The position numbers and the translations under genes are program-made. The notes under the pieces were generated by a model. The model did no database searches. It saw only the letters and a program-made list of their open reading frames with translations, and was not told the origin of the DNA. From the NCBI GenBank assembly GCA_039989475.1, contig JBDXHU010000009.1, forward strand, positions 186,001 to 250,000: 64,000 nucleotides of DNA, in the 5' to 3' direction. This stretch comes from JBDXHU01 sp039989475. GTDB lineage: Bacteria > Pseudomonadota > Gammaproteobacteria > Pseudomonadales > Halieaceae. Below, one piece after another: positions 25,753 through 34,607 of this stretch (its first letter is position 1; every line of letters begins with the position of its first letter).

Positions 25753-26172
25753 CTATTCCTCTTCGCTGCAGGCGGCGATGCTGACCGTGGCAAATGAGCT
25801 GTTCATACCGGTCATGATGGCGGAGTCTGAGGTCGATGGAGCAATACCGACGCTATAGTTCATGCCGGGGACACGGGGCTTATCCCAGCCTTCCGCATCA
25901 TGCAGAACCTCGCCCGGCTTAACGAAGGTGATTGTGTTGCCACCATCGGCGACCCTCACCTGCTCCATACGCATTCCGTTGATCCGCACCACGTACTCAC
26001 CGCCGCGCTCAACGCTAAGGATCATGCGCGTCTCGGTTTGAATGGGCGCGCCTGTATCGGGTCGGTTAATAAACATGTGGTGCCTCTCGAATGTGCACAC
26101 CAGGTCTTTCTCGGCCGCCAGCGTGGTAACACTGAGCAAGCAGGTGGCGACAGCGATAAGTAAGCGTCTCAT
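25753..26172 (-). CDS. Small secreted protein of unknown function
   Basis: A 139-residue protein with a clear type I signal peptide (MRRLLIAVATCLLSVTTLAA, cleavage after residue ~20). The mature part holds beta-type segments (RMILSVERGGEYVVRINGMR) and two cysteines, one near the N-terminus and one near the end. It is likely periplasmic. The ribosome binding site aggaggttttt lies upstream. No named family recognised. Confidence 0.75.
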   Translation of the reverse strand: MRRLLIAVATCLLSVTTLAAEKDLVCTFERHHMFINRPDTGAPIQTETRMILSVERGGEYVVRINGMRMEQVRVADGGNTITFVKPGEVLHDAEGWDKPRVPGMNYSVGIAPSTSDSAIMTGMNSSFATVSIAACSEEE

Positions 26173-26309
26173 TGCAGAAAAACCTCCTGAGCCGCTGGCT
26201 GCGACTTTATTCTGGCATGATACGTGTCTCGGCCGGAGCTGGGCAAATCGAGGCCTGTCCCCCGCGCTTTCGCATTGGTATTCTTGCTGGACACTTACAG
26301 GATCGCCCC

Positions 26310-27413
26310 ATGAAAATTAAACGCATCAGCTGCTACCAGGTCGATTTGCCTCTGCACGAAGGTATCTACAACTGGTCCGGCGGAAAATCGGTTTCGATCT
26401 TCGACAGTACCGTGGTTCAGGTCGAGACCGACAGCGGGCTCATAGGCCACGGTGAAGTATGCCCCCTGGGTCCCTTCTATCTACCGGCATACGCGGAAGG
26501 TGTCAGGGCCGGCGTGAGGGAACTGGCGCCGCATCTAATCGGTTTGGACCCGACGCAACTGACTTGCCTGAACCAGCACATGGATGCGGCCCTGAAGGGT
26601 CACGCCTATGTGAAGTCGGGTATCGACATGGCCTGTTGGGATATCCTCGGACAGCTGACTGGCCAGCCGGTAAGCACCTTGCTGGGGGGCAGCTACGGGG
26701 ATGACTTTGTCTTGTACCGCGCCATCTCACAGGAAGACCCGGACGCGATGGCGGCCAAGGTGGCCACTTATCGCGAGGAAGGCTATCGGCGCTTCCAGCT
26801 TAAGGTAGGGGGTGACCCGGACACAGACATCGAGCGTATTCGCGCTGTCTCGAAGTTGATGCAAGCGGGCGACAAACTGATTGCCGATGCCAACACCGGC
26901 TGGCTGATGCACGAGGCGGCCCGCGTGGTGCGCGGCGTAAAAGACGTGGATGTGTATATCGAGCAACCCTGCCTGAGCTATGAGGAGTGCCTCTCGGTGC
27001 GTCGCCGCACCAATCATCCCTTCGTGCTGGATGAAGTGGTCGACGGCGTCGAGATGCTCGCCCGCGGCCACGCCGATCAGGCGATGGATGTCGTCAACAT
27101 CAAGATCAGCAAGTTTGGCGGGCTGACACGTGCCAGGCTGGCCCGTGATCTCTGCGTGTCACTGGGCATTGCCATGACCATCGAAGACAGCTGGGGCGGG
27201 GATATTGTCACCGCCGCGATTGCCCATCTCGCGCACAGCACACCGCCTGAGTTCCTGTTTACCGCGACCGACTTCAACAGCTACGTCACGGTGAGCACCG
27301 CCGAGGGCGCTCCCCAGCGCAAGCAGGGACGCATGGCGTCCTCATCGGCTCCCGGACTCGGCATCACACCGCGCATGGACGTCCTCGGCAAGCCCGTAGT
27401 CGACGTAAGCTGA
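26310..27413 (+). CDS. Mandelate racemase/muconate lactonizing enzyme family protein
   Basis: A 367-residue enolase-superfamily enzyme. It has the N-terminal capping domain and a TIM barrel with RRFQLKVGGDPDTDIERI (KxK-like region), the three metal ligands in DANTG, YIEQPC and VLDEVV, the Lys in NIKISKFGGLTRARLA, and EDSWGGDIVTAAIAHLA. These fit the cis-3-hydroxyproline dehydratase or related acid-sugar/amino-acid racemase subgroup; the exact reaction is not visible. ATG 26310 begins MKIKRISCYQVDLPLHEG, a typical start; the upstream open frame overlaps the divergent secreted-protein gene. Its stop abuts a palindromic repeat. Confidence 0.85.
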   Translation: MKIKRISCYQVDLPLHEGIYNWSGGKSVSIFDSTVVQVETDSGLIGHGEVCPLGPFYLPAYAEGVRAGVRELAPHLIGLDPTQLTCLNQHMDAALKGHAYVKSGIDMACWDILGQLTGQPVSTLLGGSYGDDFVLYRAISQEDPDAMAAKVATYREEGYRRFQLKVGGDPDTDIERIRAVSKLMQAGDKLIADANTGWLMHEAARVVRGVKDVDVYIEQPCLSYEECLSVRRRTNHPFVLDEVVDGVEMLARGHADQAMDVVNIKISKFGGLTRARLARDLCVSLGIAMTIEDSWGGDIVTAAIAHLAHSTPPEFLFTATDFNSYVTVSTAEGAPQRKQGRMASSSAPGLGITPRMDVLGKPVVDVS

Positions 27414-27457
27414 ATTGGGGACAGTTCACTAATCTAGATAAGTGAACTGTCCCCAAT
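27414..27457. repeat. GGGGACAGTTCACT inverted repeat, terminator-like
   Basis: Arms attggggacagttcact (27414-27430) and agtgaactgtccccaat (27441-27457) pair perfectly over 17 bases with a 10-base loop. The repeat fills exactly the 44-base gap between two convergent stop codons. It is a compact copy of the family also found at 34459, 37947, 40747, 41716 and 43081. Confidence 0.85.
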
Positions 27458-28624
27458 CTACAGGCGCAACATGCTCGCCAGGTTGTTCTTCTGCATATCA
27501 GAGGAGCCACCCACGATAGGCATACCCAGCAGGTCCCGCACATTGCGCTCAATGTCGAAGCCGTCTGACAGGGCGTAGGCGCCCATCACCTGCTGACAGG
27601 CAATACCAATCTCGACGCCCACATCGGCCACGAACAGCTTTGCCATGGAGGTTTCCACCGAGCAGGGCAGGCCCTGGTCTGCCAGCCAGGCGCCGTGATA
27701 AAGCATGTGCCGTGCCGCCTGCAGTTTGGTTTTCGCGGTGACCAGTTTGTGGCGGATGGCCTGGTGCTTGGCTATGGGCTTGCCGAACTGCTCGCGCTCC
27801 TGGGCGTATCGCCAGGCCTCTTCCACCGCCGCCCGAGCGAAGCCGTAGGCGCAGGCCGTAATCTCAATCTTCTCCACGTCCAGCGCGCGCCCGGAAAGCT
27901 GCTTCCAGCCCTGGTTCCACAGTTCCGGGCCGCCGACAATGGCATCCAGGCCCAGCTTCACATTATCAAAAGACACATCCATGGAAGCGGTGTAGCGCAG
28001 GTTGCTGTGCTCGATGGCCTGCATGCTGATGCCGGGGGTATCGGTGGGTATCAGTAACAGTGACAGGTTGGCATGACGCGCCTCGGCATCACCACTGCGC
28101 ACCAGGCAGTAAATGTAGTCCGCCCAGTCGGCACCGGTGCACCAGCGCTTGCTGCCGTTGATCACAATCTCGTCGCCGTGCATCTGGGCGTGGGTTTCCA
28201 CGCTGCTGAGGTCGCCGCCGACATTGGGTTCCGACAGGCCATAACACAGCAGTATTTCGCCCTTCGCAATTTTCGGCAGCAGTGCCTGTTTCTGTTCTTC
28301 CGATCCGTTCTCAGACAGGTTCATACCGCCATAGAAGGCTGCATGGATGTAGGGGCCGGACAGGAAGGCGCCGGCCTGTGACAACTCCTCGATCACTGCC
28401 ACCGCCGCGACCAGGTCCTGCCCGGCACCACCATAGGCCTCGGGTATGGTCAGCCCAATGAGGCCCATATCGGCAATGTCCTTGAACAGCTCCCGCGGCC
28501 AGGTGTGCTCCCGGTCCCACTGCCGGCGCATTTCTCGTGGCGCCTTGTCGGCAACGAAGCGCTGCAATTGGCGACGAAGTTCAGTGATGTGTTCCGGTTC
28601 CGGAGCAAAGGTAGAAAGACTCAT
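27458..28624 (-). CDS. Acyl-CoA dehydrogenase
   Basis: A 388-residue acyl-CoA dehydrogenase with LCYGLSEPNVGGDLSSVET (FAD-binding SEPN.G region), IVINGSKRWCTGADWADY, MDVSFDNVKL and the C-terminal arrangement CQQVMGAYALSDGFDIERNVRD, where the QVMGAY segment replaces the commoner QV.GG.GY. The catalytic Glu position was not confirmed. It is the last gene of a four-gene set headed by a TetR regulator and starts one base after the stop of the enoyl-CoA hydratase gene. A fatty-acid or steroid side-chain substrate is plausible. Confidence 0.88.
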   Translation of the reverse strand: MSLSTFAPEPEHITELRRQLQRFVADKAPREMRRQWDREHTWPRELFKDIADMGLIGLTIPEAYGGAGQDLVAAVAVIEELSQAGAFLSGPYIHAAFYGGMNLSENGSEEQKQALLPKIAKGEILLCYGLSEPNVGGDLSSVETHAQMHGDEIVINGSKRWCTGADWADYIYCLVRSGDAEARHANLSLLLIPTDTPGISMQAIEHSNLRYTASMDVSFDNVKLGLDAIVGGPELWNQGWKQLSGRALDVEKIEITACAYGFARAAVEEAWRYAQEREQFGKPIAKHQAIRHKLVTAKTKLQAARHMLYHGAWLADQGLPCSVETSMAKLFVADVGVEIGIACQQVMGAYALSDGFDIERNVRDLLGMPIVGGSSDMQKNNLASMLRL

Positions 28625-28625
28625 C

Positions 28626-29435
28626 TTATTCTCCGGTCAGTTTGGGTGGCCGCTTGTCACGCATGGCATCGACCGCCTCTTTCCTGTCGCTGTGGAAGTT
28701 CGACACCGCCTCCCAGCCAATCGCCGCATCCATGATTTGCGCGGCCAGGGCCCGCAGCGGAATATTGGTCACCGACTTGGTCCAGCGCACGGCCCAGCGT
28801 GGATTGGCCTGTAACTTGTCGACAAACTCCTGCACCTTGGCATCAAGCTCCTCGGTCGGTACGCAGTAGTTGATCAACCGCAGCTCTTTCGCCTCCGCTG
28901 CCGTGAGCATATCGCCGGTCATCAGCAGTTCCCTGGCCTTGGCATAGCCCACCAGTTGCGGCCAGATCAATGCGCCGCCATCGCCAGCGACCAGACCCAC
29001 TTTCACGTGGGGGTCACCGATTACCGCTTTCTCATCCGCAATCACCATGTCGCACAGCAGGGCGATGCTGGCGCCAAGGCCGGCGGCAGCACCATTGAGC
29101 CGGCAGATAATCGGTTTCTCCAGTTCCAGCAAACTGGACACAATGCGCTTGGCGTCCCAGGCGATGGCACGGAAGTTCGCCGGGTCTTCTATCTGCTCAT
29201 CGAACCAGTCGAAATCACCACCGGCGCAGAACGCCCTGCCTTTGCCTGTGAGGATAATGATGTCGCTGCCTGAGTCCCGCTGCAGGTCGGTGAACAGCCG
29301 GGAAAACTCCTCGTGCATGGGGCCGTCGACACCGTTGACCGGGTGCTCCGAGGCAATGGCCGCCGTCAGCACCCGACCGTCGCGCTCAAAGCTGAAGCGG
29401 GAATAAGCGGCGTCCTCTATGTTGAAGTCGTGCAT
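28626..29435 (-). CDS. Enoyl-CoA hydratase/isomerase family protein
   Basis: A 269-residue crotonase-fold protein. It shows the oxyanion-hole motif AFCAGGDFDWF and the second motif CRLNGAAAGLGASIALLCDMVIADEKA, followed by PHVKVGLVAGDGGALIWPQLVG with a catalytic-type acidic residue at DGG. It follows the flavoprotein gene by 25 bases and precedes the acyl-CoA dehydrogenase by one base, so it belongs to the same operon. It should hydrate an enoyl-CoA or act as isomerase in beta-oxidation-like degradation; substrate unknown. Confidence 0.9.
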   Translation of the reverse strand: MHDFNIEDAAYSRFSFERDGRVLTAAIASEHPVNGVDGPMHEEFSRLFTDLQRDSGSDIIILTGKGRAFCAGGDFDWFDEQIEDPANFRAIAWDAKRIVSSLLELEKPIICRLNGAAAGLGASIALLCDMVIADEKAVIGDPHVKVGLVAGDGGALIWPQLVGYAKARELLMTGDMLTAAEAKELRLINYCVPTEELDAKVQEFVDKLQANPRWAVRWTKSVTNIPLRALAAQIMDAAIGWEAVSNFHSDRKEAVDAMRDKRPPKLTGE

Positions 29436-29460
29436 TGCGCTGTCCTTTCGCCAGTGGCCT

Positions 29461-30618
29461 TCAGAGCCGAGAAGAGTTGGTGGGCAGGCCGAAAAACAGC
29501 CGCCCTATGGTTTCAAGAGTAGCCGGTGCCACCATGATGTGCGATTTCGCGACGTGTATATCGCGGAAATAGCGCTGCAGGCGCGAGTTCTTATACACGG
29601 CGCTGCCACCGCCCAGGTTGTACATGGCCTCCACCACAGCGACACTGGCATTCACCGCGTGAGTGGTGGCCAGGCGCATGTCGCGCCGCTCGTCTATGGA
29701 CACCTGATTGTTGGCCTGGGCTGACTCCCAGGCCGCTTCCAGGGTCTGGAAATAGAAGGCCCGGGCACTGCGCAATTGCGCCTCGGCCTGGGCCAGGGCC
29801 ACCTGGGTGGCAGGCTGTTCGGCAATGGTCTTGCTGGCCCCCACCCGCCGTTTGGCGGCGGCCAGCTCTACCAGTTCATCGATAGCCGCACGGGCCATAC
29901 CCAGGCACACGGCGGCAATACCCAGTGCCAGGAAGGTAAAACTGGGAAAAGCATACAGCGGGGTCGATGGCGCGCCCTGCTCAAGGTAGCCGACCACCCG
30001 ATTCTCTGGGACAAACAGATTCTCCACGGAGTAGTCGAGGCTGCCGGTGCCGCACAAGCCGGAGGTGTGCCAGGTGTCGTGAAACTCAAGTTCGCTGGCG
30101 GGCATAAGCAACATGTGCGTGCGCGGGTGACCCTTGTCATCCAGCATCGGCTCGCCGTTCTCCAGCAGCTGGCAACCGCCCAGTACCCAGTCGGCATTCT
30201 GGCTGCCCGAGCCCCACTGCCAGCGACCAGACACCTTGAATCCTCCCTCGACTTTCTCAGCCTTACCCGTGGGGGCAAACACGCCGGTGATCATGGTATC
30301 GGGCGCTGTAAAAATATCGTTCGCGGCTGACTCTGGCAGAGATGCCAGCACCGTCCCCGAGGTGGCGGCGATAAACGCCACCCAGGCGCAGGAGGCATCA
30401 CCCTGGGCCAGGGTTTCAATTAGCTGGTTGCCAAGCACCGGCGAACACTCCAGGCCGCCGACGGCCGCGGGTACGCCCAGCCGGTAAAAGCCCGCCTCGG
30501 CCAGTAATGCCGAAACATCGGCGGGTATGCGCCGGTTCTCTTCAAACTCATCGGAGCGCGTCCTGAACGCCTGGCTCAGTGACTCGGCTGAATGTAGAAG
30601 TGCCTGTGCGTCGGGCAT
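29461..30618 (-). CDS. Acyl-CoA dehydrogenase-fold flavoprotein, group D monooxygenase-like (HsaA type)
   Basis: A 385-residue protein of the HpaB/HsaA/acyl-CoA dehydrogenase C-terminal family. It shows GDASCAWVAFIAATSG, VSGRWQWGSGSQNADWVLGG, LCGTGSLDYSVENLFVPENRV and IGRLFFGLPT near the C-terminus. These proteins often act as two-component flavin hydroxylases on phenols or steroid phenols. The ATG at 30618 (MPDAQALLHSAE) has AGGAGAA at a good distance; the open frame runs 13 codons further up and may be disregarded. It is the second gene of the TetR-headed operon. A dehydrogenase role cannot be excluded. Confidence 0.8.
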   Translation of the reverse strand: MPDAQALLHSAESLSQAFRTRSDEFEENRRIPADVSALLAEAGFYRLGVPAAVGGLECSPVLGNQLIETLAQGDASCAWVAFIAATSGTVLASLPESAANDIFTAPDTMITGVFAPTGKAEKVEGGFKVSGRWQWGSGSQNADWVLGGCQLLENGEPMLDDKGHPRTHMLLMPASELEFHDTWHTSGLCGTGSLDYSVENLFVPENRVVGYLEQGAPSTPLYAFPSFTFLALGIAAVCLGMARAAIDELVELAAAKRRVGASKTIAEQPATQVALAQAEAQLRSARAFYFQTLEAAWESAQANNQVSIDERRDMRLATTHAVNASVAVVEAMYNLGGGSAVYKNSRLQRYFRDIHVAKSHIMVAPATLETIGRLFFGLPTNSSRL

Positions 30619-30662
30619 GGCTTTGTTCTCCTCAGTCAAACGTTGTCCCTGGCTCACCGGGG

Positions 30663-31286
30663 CTACGGTGCCAGGATCCTGGCCAGCGTTTGTGACATTT
30701 CATGGTGGAAGGCGCTGCCGGGTTCCAGCCGTTGCATGAGCGGATGGTTCCAGCTTTCCGCCGTGACCAGCAGTACCCTGGCGATAACATCTTTGTCGCC
30801 CGGGCGAACCACGCTGGCAGCCTGCCCCAGTTCGATGAAGCGGGCGTACACTTCCAGCAAACTTTCCTGGTGGCGCCGCGCTAGCGCCTTCAAATCATCG
30901 GAGCGTTCCGTAGCCGCGCCCAGCAGGCGCAACAGAGAGGCATCATTGCTGAAAATGGGTATCGCCCGCTCCAGCCAGGCATAGGCAAAGTCATACAACC
31001 CCTGGTCCAACAGCTTCTCGATGCTGCACTGCTCGCGGACCATATCGAGCATTTCGCCCAATAGACCTTCGCCAGCCGCCAGCAGGGCCTCATCCTTGGT
31101 GGCGAAGTGGTTGTAGAAGGTAGCCGTTGAGATTCCGGCCCGGGCCGCCACCTGCTCAGCGCTGAAATTACCACTCGCCTGTGCTTCTTCCCGAATCGCC
31201 TGCAGCAGGCGCTGCCGGGTTCGCTCGAGCTTGCCGGCGGCTGGCACGAGTATCGGGGTAAGGCTGGGGGCGGACGCTTTGTTCAT
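30663..31286 (-). CDS. TetR-family transcriptional regulator
   Basis: A 207-residue regulator with an N-terminal helix-turn-helix (RTRQRLLQAIREEA, then AARAGISTATFYNHFATKDE) and a ligand-binding helical C-terminal domain. It lies immediately upstream of three catabolic genes and likely regulates them and itself. Its promoter overlaps a palindrome at 31327-31341. It is divergent from a nitroreductase that could share this control. Confidence 0.9.
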   Translation of the reverse strand: MNKASAPSLTPILVPAAGKLERTRQRLLQAIREEAQASGNFSAEQVAARAGISTATFYNHFATKDEALLAAGEGLLGEMLDMVREQCSIEKLLDQGLYDFAYAWLERAIPIFSNDASLLRLLGAATERSDDLKALARRHQESLLEVYARFIELGQAASVVRPGDKDVIARVLLVTAESWNHPLMQRLEPGSAFHHEMSQTLARILAP

Positions 31287-31326
31287 GTTGCTCAGGTAAA
31301 CCTGGCCGGGTCTGCAAATTCATTTT

Positions 31327-31341
31327 TAGAGTATCACTCTA
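31327..31341 (-). promoter_or_regulatory. Promoter and operator candidate of the TetR gene
   Basis: The palindrome TAGAGTatcACTCTA has perfect 6-base arms. Read toward the TetR gene, TTGACA lies at 31355-31350 and TACTCT, inside the palindrome, at 31333-31328, with a 16-base spacer. This forms a good sigma-70-type promoter whose -10 is covered by the operator, 42 bases from the TetR start codon. It fits self-repression by the regulator, by inference. Confidence 0.55.
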
Positions 31342-31452
31342 ATTTTAGTTGTCAATTCTGTATATTCATTCAACTCAGGGAATGACGGTGCTACACTCTC
31401 ATCGCCACACTCCATCACCCCACTCCACCACCAGAGTGATAACCAGTCACAA

Positions 31453-32139
31453 ATGGGGAATACCATGACAGCACCCGCCTCCATGCCACTGATCGACGCC
31501 ATGAGCACACTGCGCGCCGTGCGCCGCCTGCGCCCGGACCCAATACCGGAGGACGTGCTGAAACGCGTACTGCAAGCCGCCGCCTGGGCACCCAGTGGTG
31601 GCAACGTGCAGCCCTGGCGAGTGATCGCCGTGCGCGACCCCAAACTGCGACAGGGAATTGCTGAGCTCTACGGCCCGCTGTGGACGAAATACACCCAGGG
31701 TCACCGCAAGGCACTGGAAGGCCTGCCCGAGGAGGCACTGGCCAAACAGGAACGCATGCTCGCCGCGGGTGACCACCTGGGTGAACACATGGCGGCAGCG
31801 CCGGTGCTGCTGGTGTTCTGCTTCAACCCCAAACTTATGGCCATCACCGATGCCGATCTCGGCCGGCCTTCAGTGGTCGGCGGTGGCTCCGTCTACCCGG
31901 CCATCCAGAACCTGATGCTGGCCTGCGTCAATGAGGGCATCGGCTGCACCCTCACCACCCTGCTCTGCGAAGAAGAGCACGCTGTTAAAGCACTGCTGGA
32001 TATCCCCGATGACTGGTACACCTGCGCGCTGGTGCCGCTGGGTTATCCCCAGGCTAAGGGCCACGGGCCAATCTCGCGCAGGCCGGTGGAGAAGCTGACC
32101 TTTGCAGACAAGTTCGGTGAGGCGATCAGTTTCGGGTAG
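31453..32139 (+). CDS. Nitroreductase-family protein
   Basis: A 228-residue FMN-dependent nitroreductase-fold protein with the FMN-binding AWAPSGGNVQPWRVIAV at residues ~35-52 and C-terminal ALVPLGYPQAKGHGPISRRPVEK. It reduces nitro compounds or acts as a flavin reductase. If the flavoprotein at 29461-30618 is a two-component hydroxylase, it would need a partner flavin reductase, and this divergent gene is one candidate, by inference. The start at 31453 lies in the shared intergenic region with the TetR gene. Confidence 0.88.
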   Translation: MGNTMTAPASMPLIDAMSTLRAVRRLRPDPIPEDVLKRVLQAAAWAPSGGNVQPWRVIAVRDPKLRQGIAELYGPLWTKYTQGHRKALEGLPEEALAKQERMLAAGDHLGEHMAAAPVLLVFCFNPKLMAITDADLGRPSVVGGGSVYPAIQNLMLACVNEGIGCTLTTLLCEEEHAVKALLDIPDDWYTCALVPLGYPQAKGHGPISRRPVEKLTFADKFGEAISFG

Positions 32140-32216
32140 GCACCGCGCGCTCTGGTCGTCGGCCAGATTATGCTTTATGTTATTTAAGTGACGCCGCAAT
32201 AGGGAGAGTTCTGCCA

Positions 32217-32771
32217 GTGACCCAACACGAGTACGTGTTTGTTACCATTTCAATCATTCTCGGCCTGGCCATTACCCGGCTTTTGAATGAAGCAGCCGCC
32301 CTGGTTCGCGCACAGGACCGAATCAAGTTCCACTGGTCGACTGCCCTGTGGGCCGCCTGCATTATGGTGTTTATCCTGCAGCTCTGGTGGGTCGGCTGGG
32401 AGCTGCGGAATTATTCTGACTGGACCATCTTTGATTTTTTCGTGTTGGTCGCCGGCGCCGTGTTCATCTACGGGGCCTCTGAACTGGCGCTACCCGTGGA
32501 AGACTATGATGTGGCCAGTGATAAGGAACTGGACTTCCTCAACCACAGCCAGACCCTGGGCCGAATCTCCGCCCTGTCCATGTTGGGCTATTTTGCCGTC
32601 GGACCCTACGTCAACATAAGGCTGTTTGACAACCCGGCACTGCCGGCGGTGATCGTCGCAGCAATCGGCGCGACGCTAATGGCGTTAACCGCACTGAAGC
32701 CCAACTGGTTCAAGGCCATGGTGCTCGTGTTTGCGATGTACGCTGTCGGCATCTTGTACCTGACGGCGTGA
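32217..32771 (+). CDS. Membrane protein of unknown function
   Basis: A 184-residue protein with about five transmembrane segments: EYVFVTISIILGLAITRLL, WAACIMVFILQLWWVGW, FDFFVLVAGAVFIYGASELA, AVIVAAIGATLMALTAL and MVLVFAMYAVGILYLTA. The start is GTG at 32217, with agggagag upstream as a ribosome binding site. The family is unnamed to me but widespread short proteins of this topology exist. It stands alone on the plus strand. Confidence 0.7.
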   Translation: MTQHEYVFVTISIILGLAITRLLNEAAALVRAQDRIKFHWSTALWAACIMVFILQLWWVGWELRNYSDWTIFDFFVLVAGAVFIYGASELALPVEDYDVASDKELDFLNHSQTLGRISALSMLGYFAVGPYVNIRLFDNPALPAVIVAAIGATLMALTALKPNWFKAMVLVFAMYAVGILYLTA

Positions 32772-32793
32772 CTCTACCAATCGCATATTTGTT

Positions 32794-34350
32794 TTATTCA
32801 AAGAATGTCTCTGGATCGATACCAAAATATTCAAAAATCAAATCAATTGACCAATCAAACAAACCATAGTCACTCTCTTTCAAGACAATGAAAGCCGCAG
32901 CTTCTTTGGCATCAATTGGTCCAAATGGAAACGTAGGGTCGACTTCTCCAGTAAGCAGGTTTATGCGGATAAGAGGTGGCTGTTTCGATAAACCGTAATC
33001 TGAATAACCATCACCGTTGGCCTCTGATTTACCATTTCCTTGTAAGAGGTAGATATAGTCACTCCATTCGCCTGTTCCATGGCGCATTTCCTTCGAATGA
33101 ACCCCTCCGTCATAGTACGGAACAGGTGATGAGTTGAGTATATCTTCCGTCACGGCAAACTCAGACAACAGTGCCTTACTGTCACGGTCAAATTTGATCA
33201 GACTGGCATAAGCCGTCATTTCTCCAATGCCATTGCCATCCGCATCATACTTACCAGCACCAATGACGACCGCATTATTCGGCTCATCAAATAAGAAATC
33301 CATTCGCTTAGCCAGGATTCCCTCGTAAGGGTAAGATTGATCAAAAGTTCCGTCGATATTCAGGCGGCACAAATTACCCGTCGATTTTGCATCGGCAGGC
33401 GTAAATTGCCCGGAGGCATCCCTGTTGGCATAGGTATTGAATTGACCGGAGATGTAGATTTTGTCGTTGGCTTCATCAATTTTAATCTTGTCCACCTCGT
33501 CGACATAGGCACTGGTTGCAGAGAAATCATCCGCACCAGGAGGTAGTTCAAAAAAACCGAGACTATTTACAAATGGATCAATTACGTCAAAGACCTCAGC
33601 AATAGGGGATAGACCGGCCTTTTTAATACAAGCAATATTATTGTGCGGCCATTCATTGAAATAATTAAAAGACCCTCCAAAGCAAACCAGCCCCATGCTC
33701 TTATGAAATGCAATCGTGGTTACCCTGCCTGGATTGCTTATAAACTCTTCGTCAATGTCATCGTAGGTGACTAATTGCACACCTACACCGGCAAAGTCCA
33801 TATCCATAGAACCGTCGCTGTTAATCCGGGCAAGCCCAGGGGCCGGTAGGCCATCATATTCGGTGAATTCCCCACCGACATAGTATTTGTCCGGATTCCA
33901 GGGATCTCTTTTGATGACTTGAACGGTGGCGTTAAAGCCAGTGCCTGCAGCAAAGCTAGCGTCTAGTTTTCCTGTCATATCGAGGAGGGCAATTCTACCG
34001 ACAGGTGTACCGTTGTACTTAACAAGGTTACCCCCTATCAGGAACCGGCTTTCATCCTCGCTACTTTCAAGAACATGTATGCTGCCGGCGTGTGCACCCT
34101 TACCACTATCAAATGGCGGCAGGAGAGTGCTTATATAGTCAGTACCAAATTTGCTGCCATCTGCCTGCTTGATACGAACAAGATGTTTACTTTTTTCATT
34201 GGCGTAGGTGGTAAAGACGCCTGAAACCACCAAAGAATCACTGGCGGTAGTCGGGAATGACTTCACAATTGGAAAAGCTATCATGAGCAATACCAGGAGA
34301 ATTGTGTATTGCAGCATTTTTCTTGAAAGCGGCATCGGTAGATATGGCAT
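32794..34350 (-). CDS. Secreted delta-60-type repeat (beta-propeller-like) protein
   Basis: A 518-residue protein with an N-terminal hydrophobic segment (LQYTILLVLLMIAFPIVKSF) acting as signal anchor or signal peptide. The body repeats a module of the pattern VSGVFTTYANE, FLIGGNLVKYNGTPVGRIAL, YYVGGEFTEYDGLPAPGLAR, ISGQFNTYANRDASG, each followed by a residue run about starting or ending values. These are delta-60 repeats, proposed to form beta-propellers. Function unknown. The gene is more AT-rich in codons than its neighbours and stands alone on the minus strand, suggesting separate acquisition. Confidence 0.8.
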   Translation of the reverse strand: MPYLPMPLSRKMLQYTILLVLLMIAFPIVKSFPTTASDSLVVSGVFTTYANEKSKHLVRIKQADGSKFGTDYISTLLPPFDSGKGAHAGSIHVLESSEDESRFLIGGNLVKYNGTPVGRIALLDMTGKLDASFAAGTGFNATVQVIKRDPWNPDKYYVGGEFTEYDGLPAPGLARINSDGSMDMDFAGVGVQLVTYDDIDEEFISNPGRVTTIAFHKSMGLVCFGGSFNYFNEWPHNNIACIKKAGLSPIAEVFDVIDPFVNSLGFFELPPGADDFSATSAYVDEVDKIKIDEANDKIYISGQFNTYANRDASGQFTPADAKSTGNLCRLNIDGTFDQSYPYEGILAKRMDFLFDEPNNAVVIGAGKYDADGNGIGEMTAYASLIKFDRDSKALLSEFAVTEDILNSSPVPYYDGGVHSKEMRHGTGEWSDYIYLLQGNGKSEANGDGYSDYGLSKQPPLIRINLLTGEVDPTFPFGPIDAKEAAAFIVLKESDYGLFDWSIDLIFEYFGIDPETFFE

Positions 34351-34458
34351 ATAGACCTCCCGTGTGGGTACCTACAAGTTAAGTCGTTGATCCGCAAAAA
34401 ATCCAGTCGAGTTGCCAGGCAGCCGCCCTACTTCATTCGCTGCAGCACCTGTCGCACT

Positions 34459-34487
34459 AGACTAATGGAGATAAGTGAACTGTCCCC
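34459..34487 (+). repeat. Half-copy of the GGGGACAGTTCAC repeat family
   Basis: The sequence agactaatggagataagt continuing to gaactgtcccc is identical to the right half of the complete copies at 38010-38038 and 41741-41767, but no left arm is present. It lies about 120 bases upstream of the TolB/TPR gene. Confidence 0.7.
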
Positions 34488-34607
34488 ATACCGAGGGGCC
34501 ACTCGCCCGGTTGCATTCCCGATTTCGACTGGTCAAAATGCCCGCAGGTGCCCAGCCAGGACGCCAATAACAAACCCGGTTCCAGTGTACGGGCAAGGAA
34601 GCGCACC

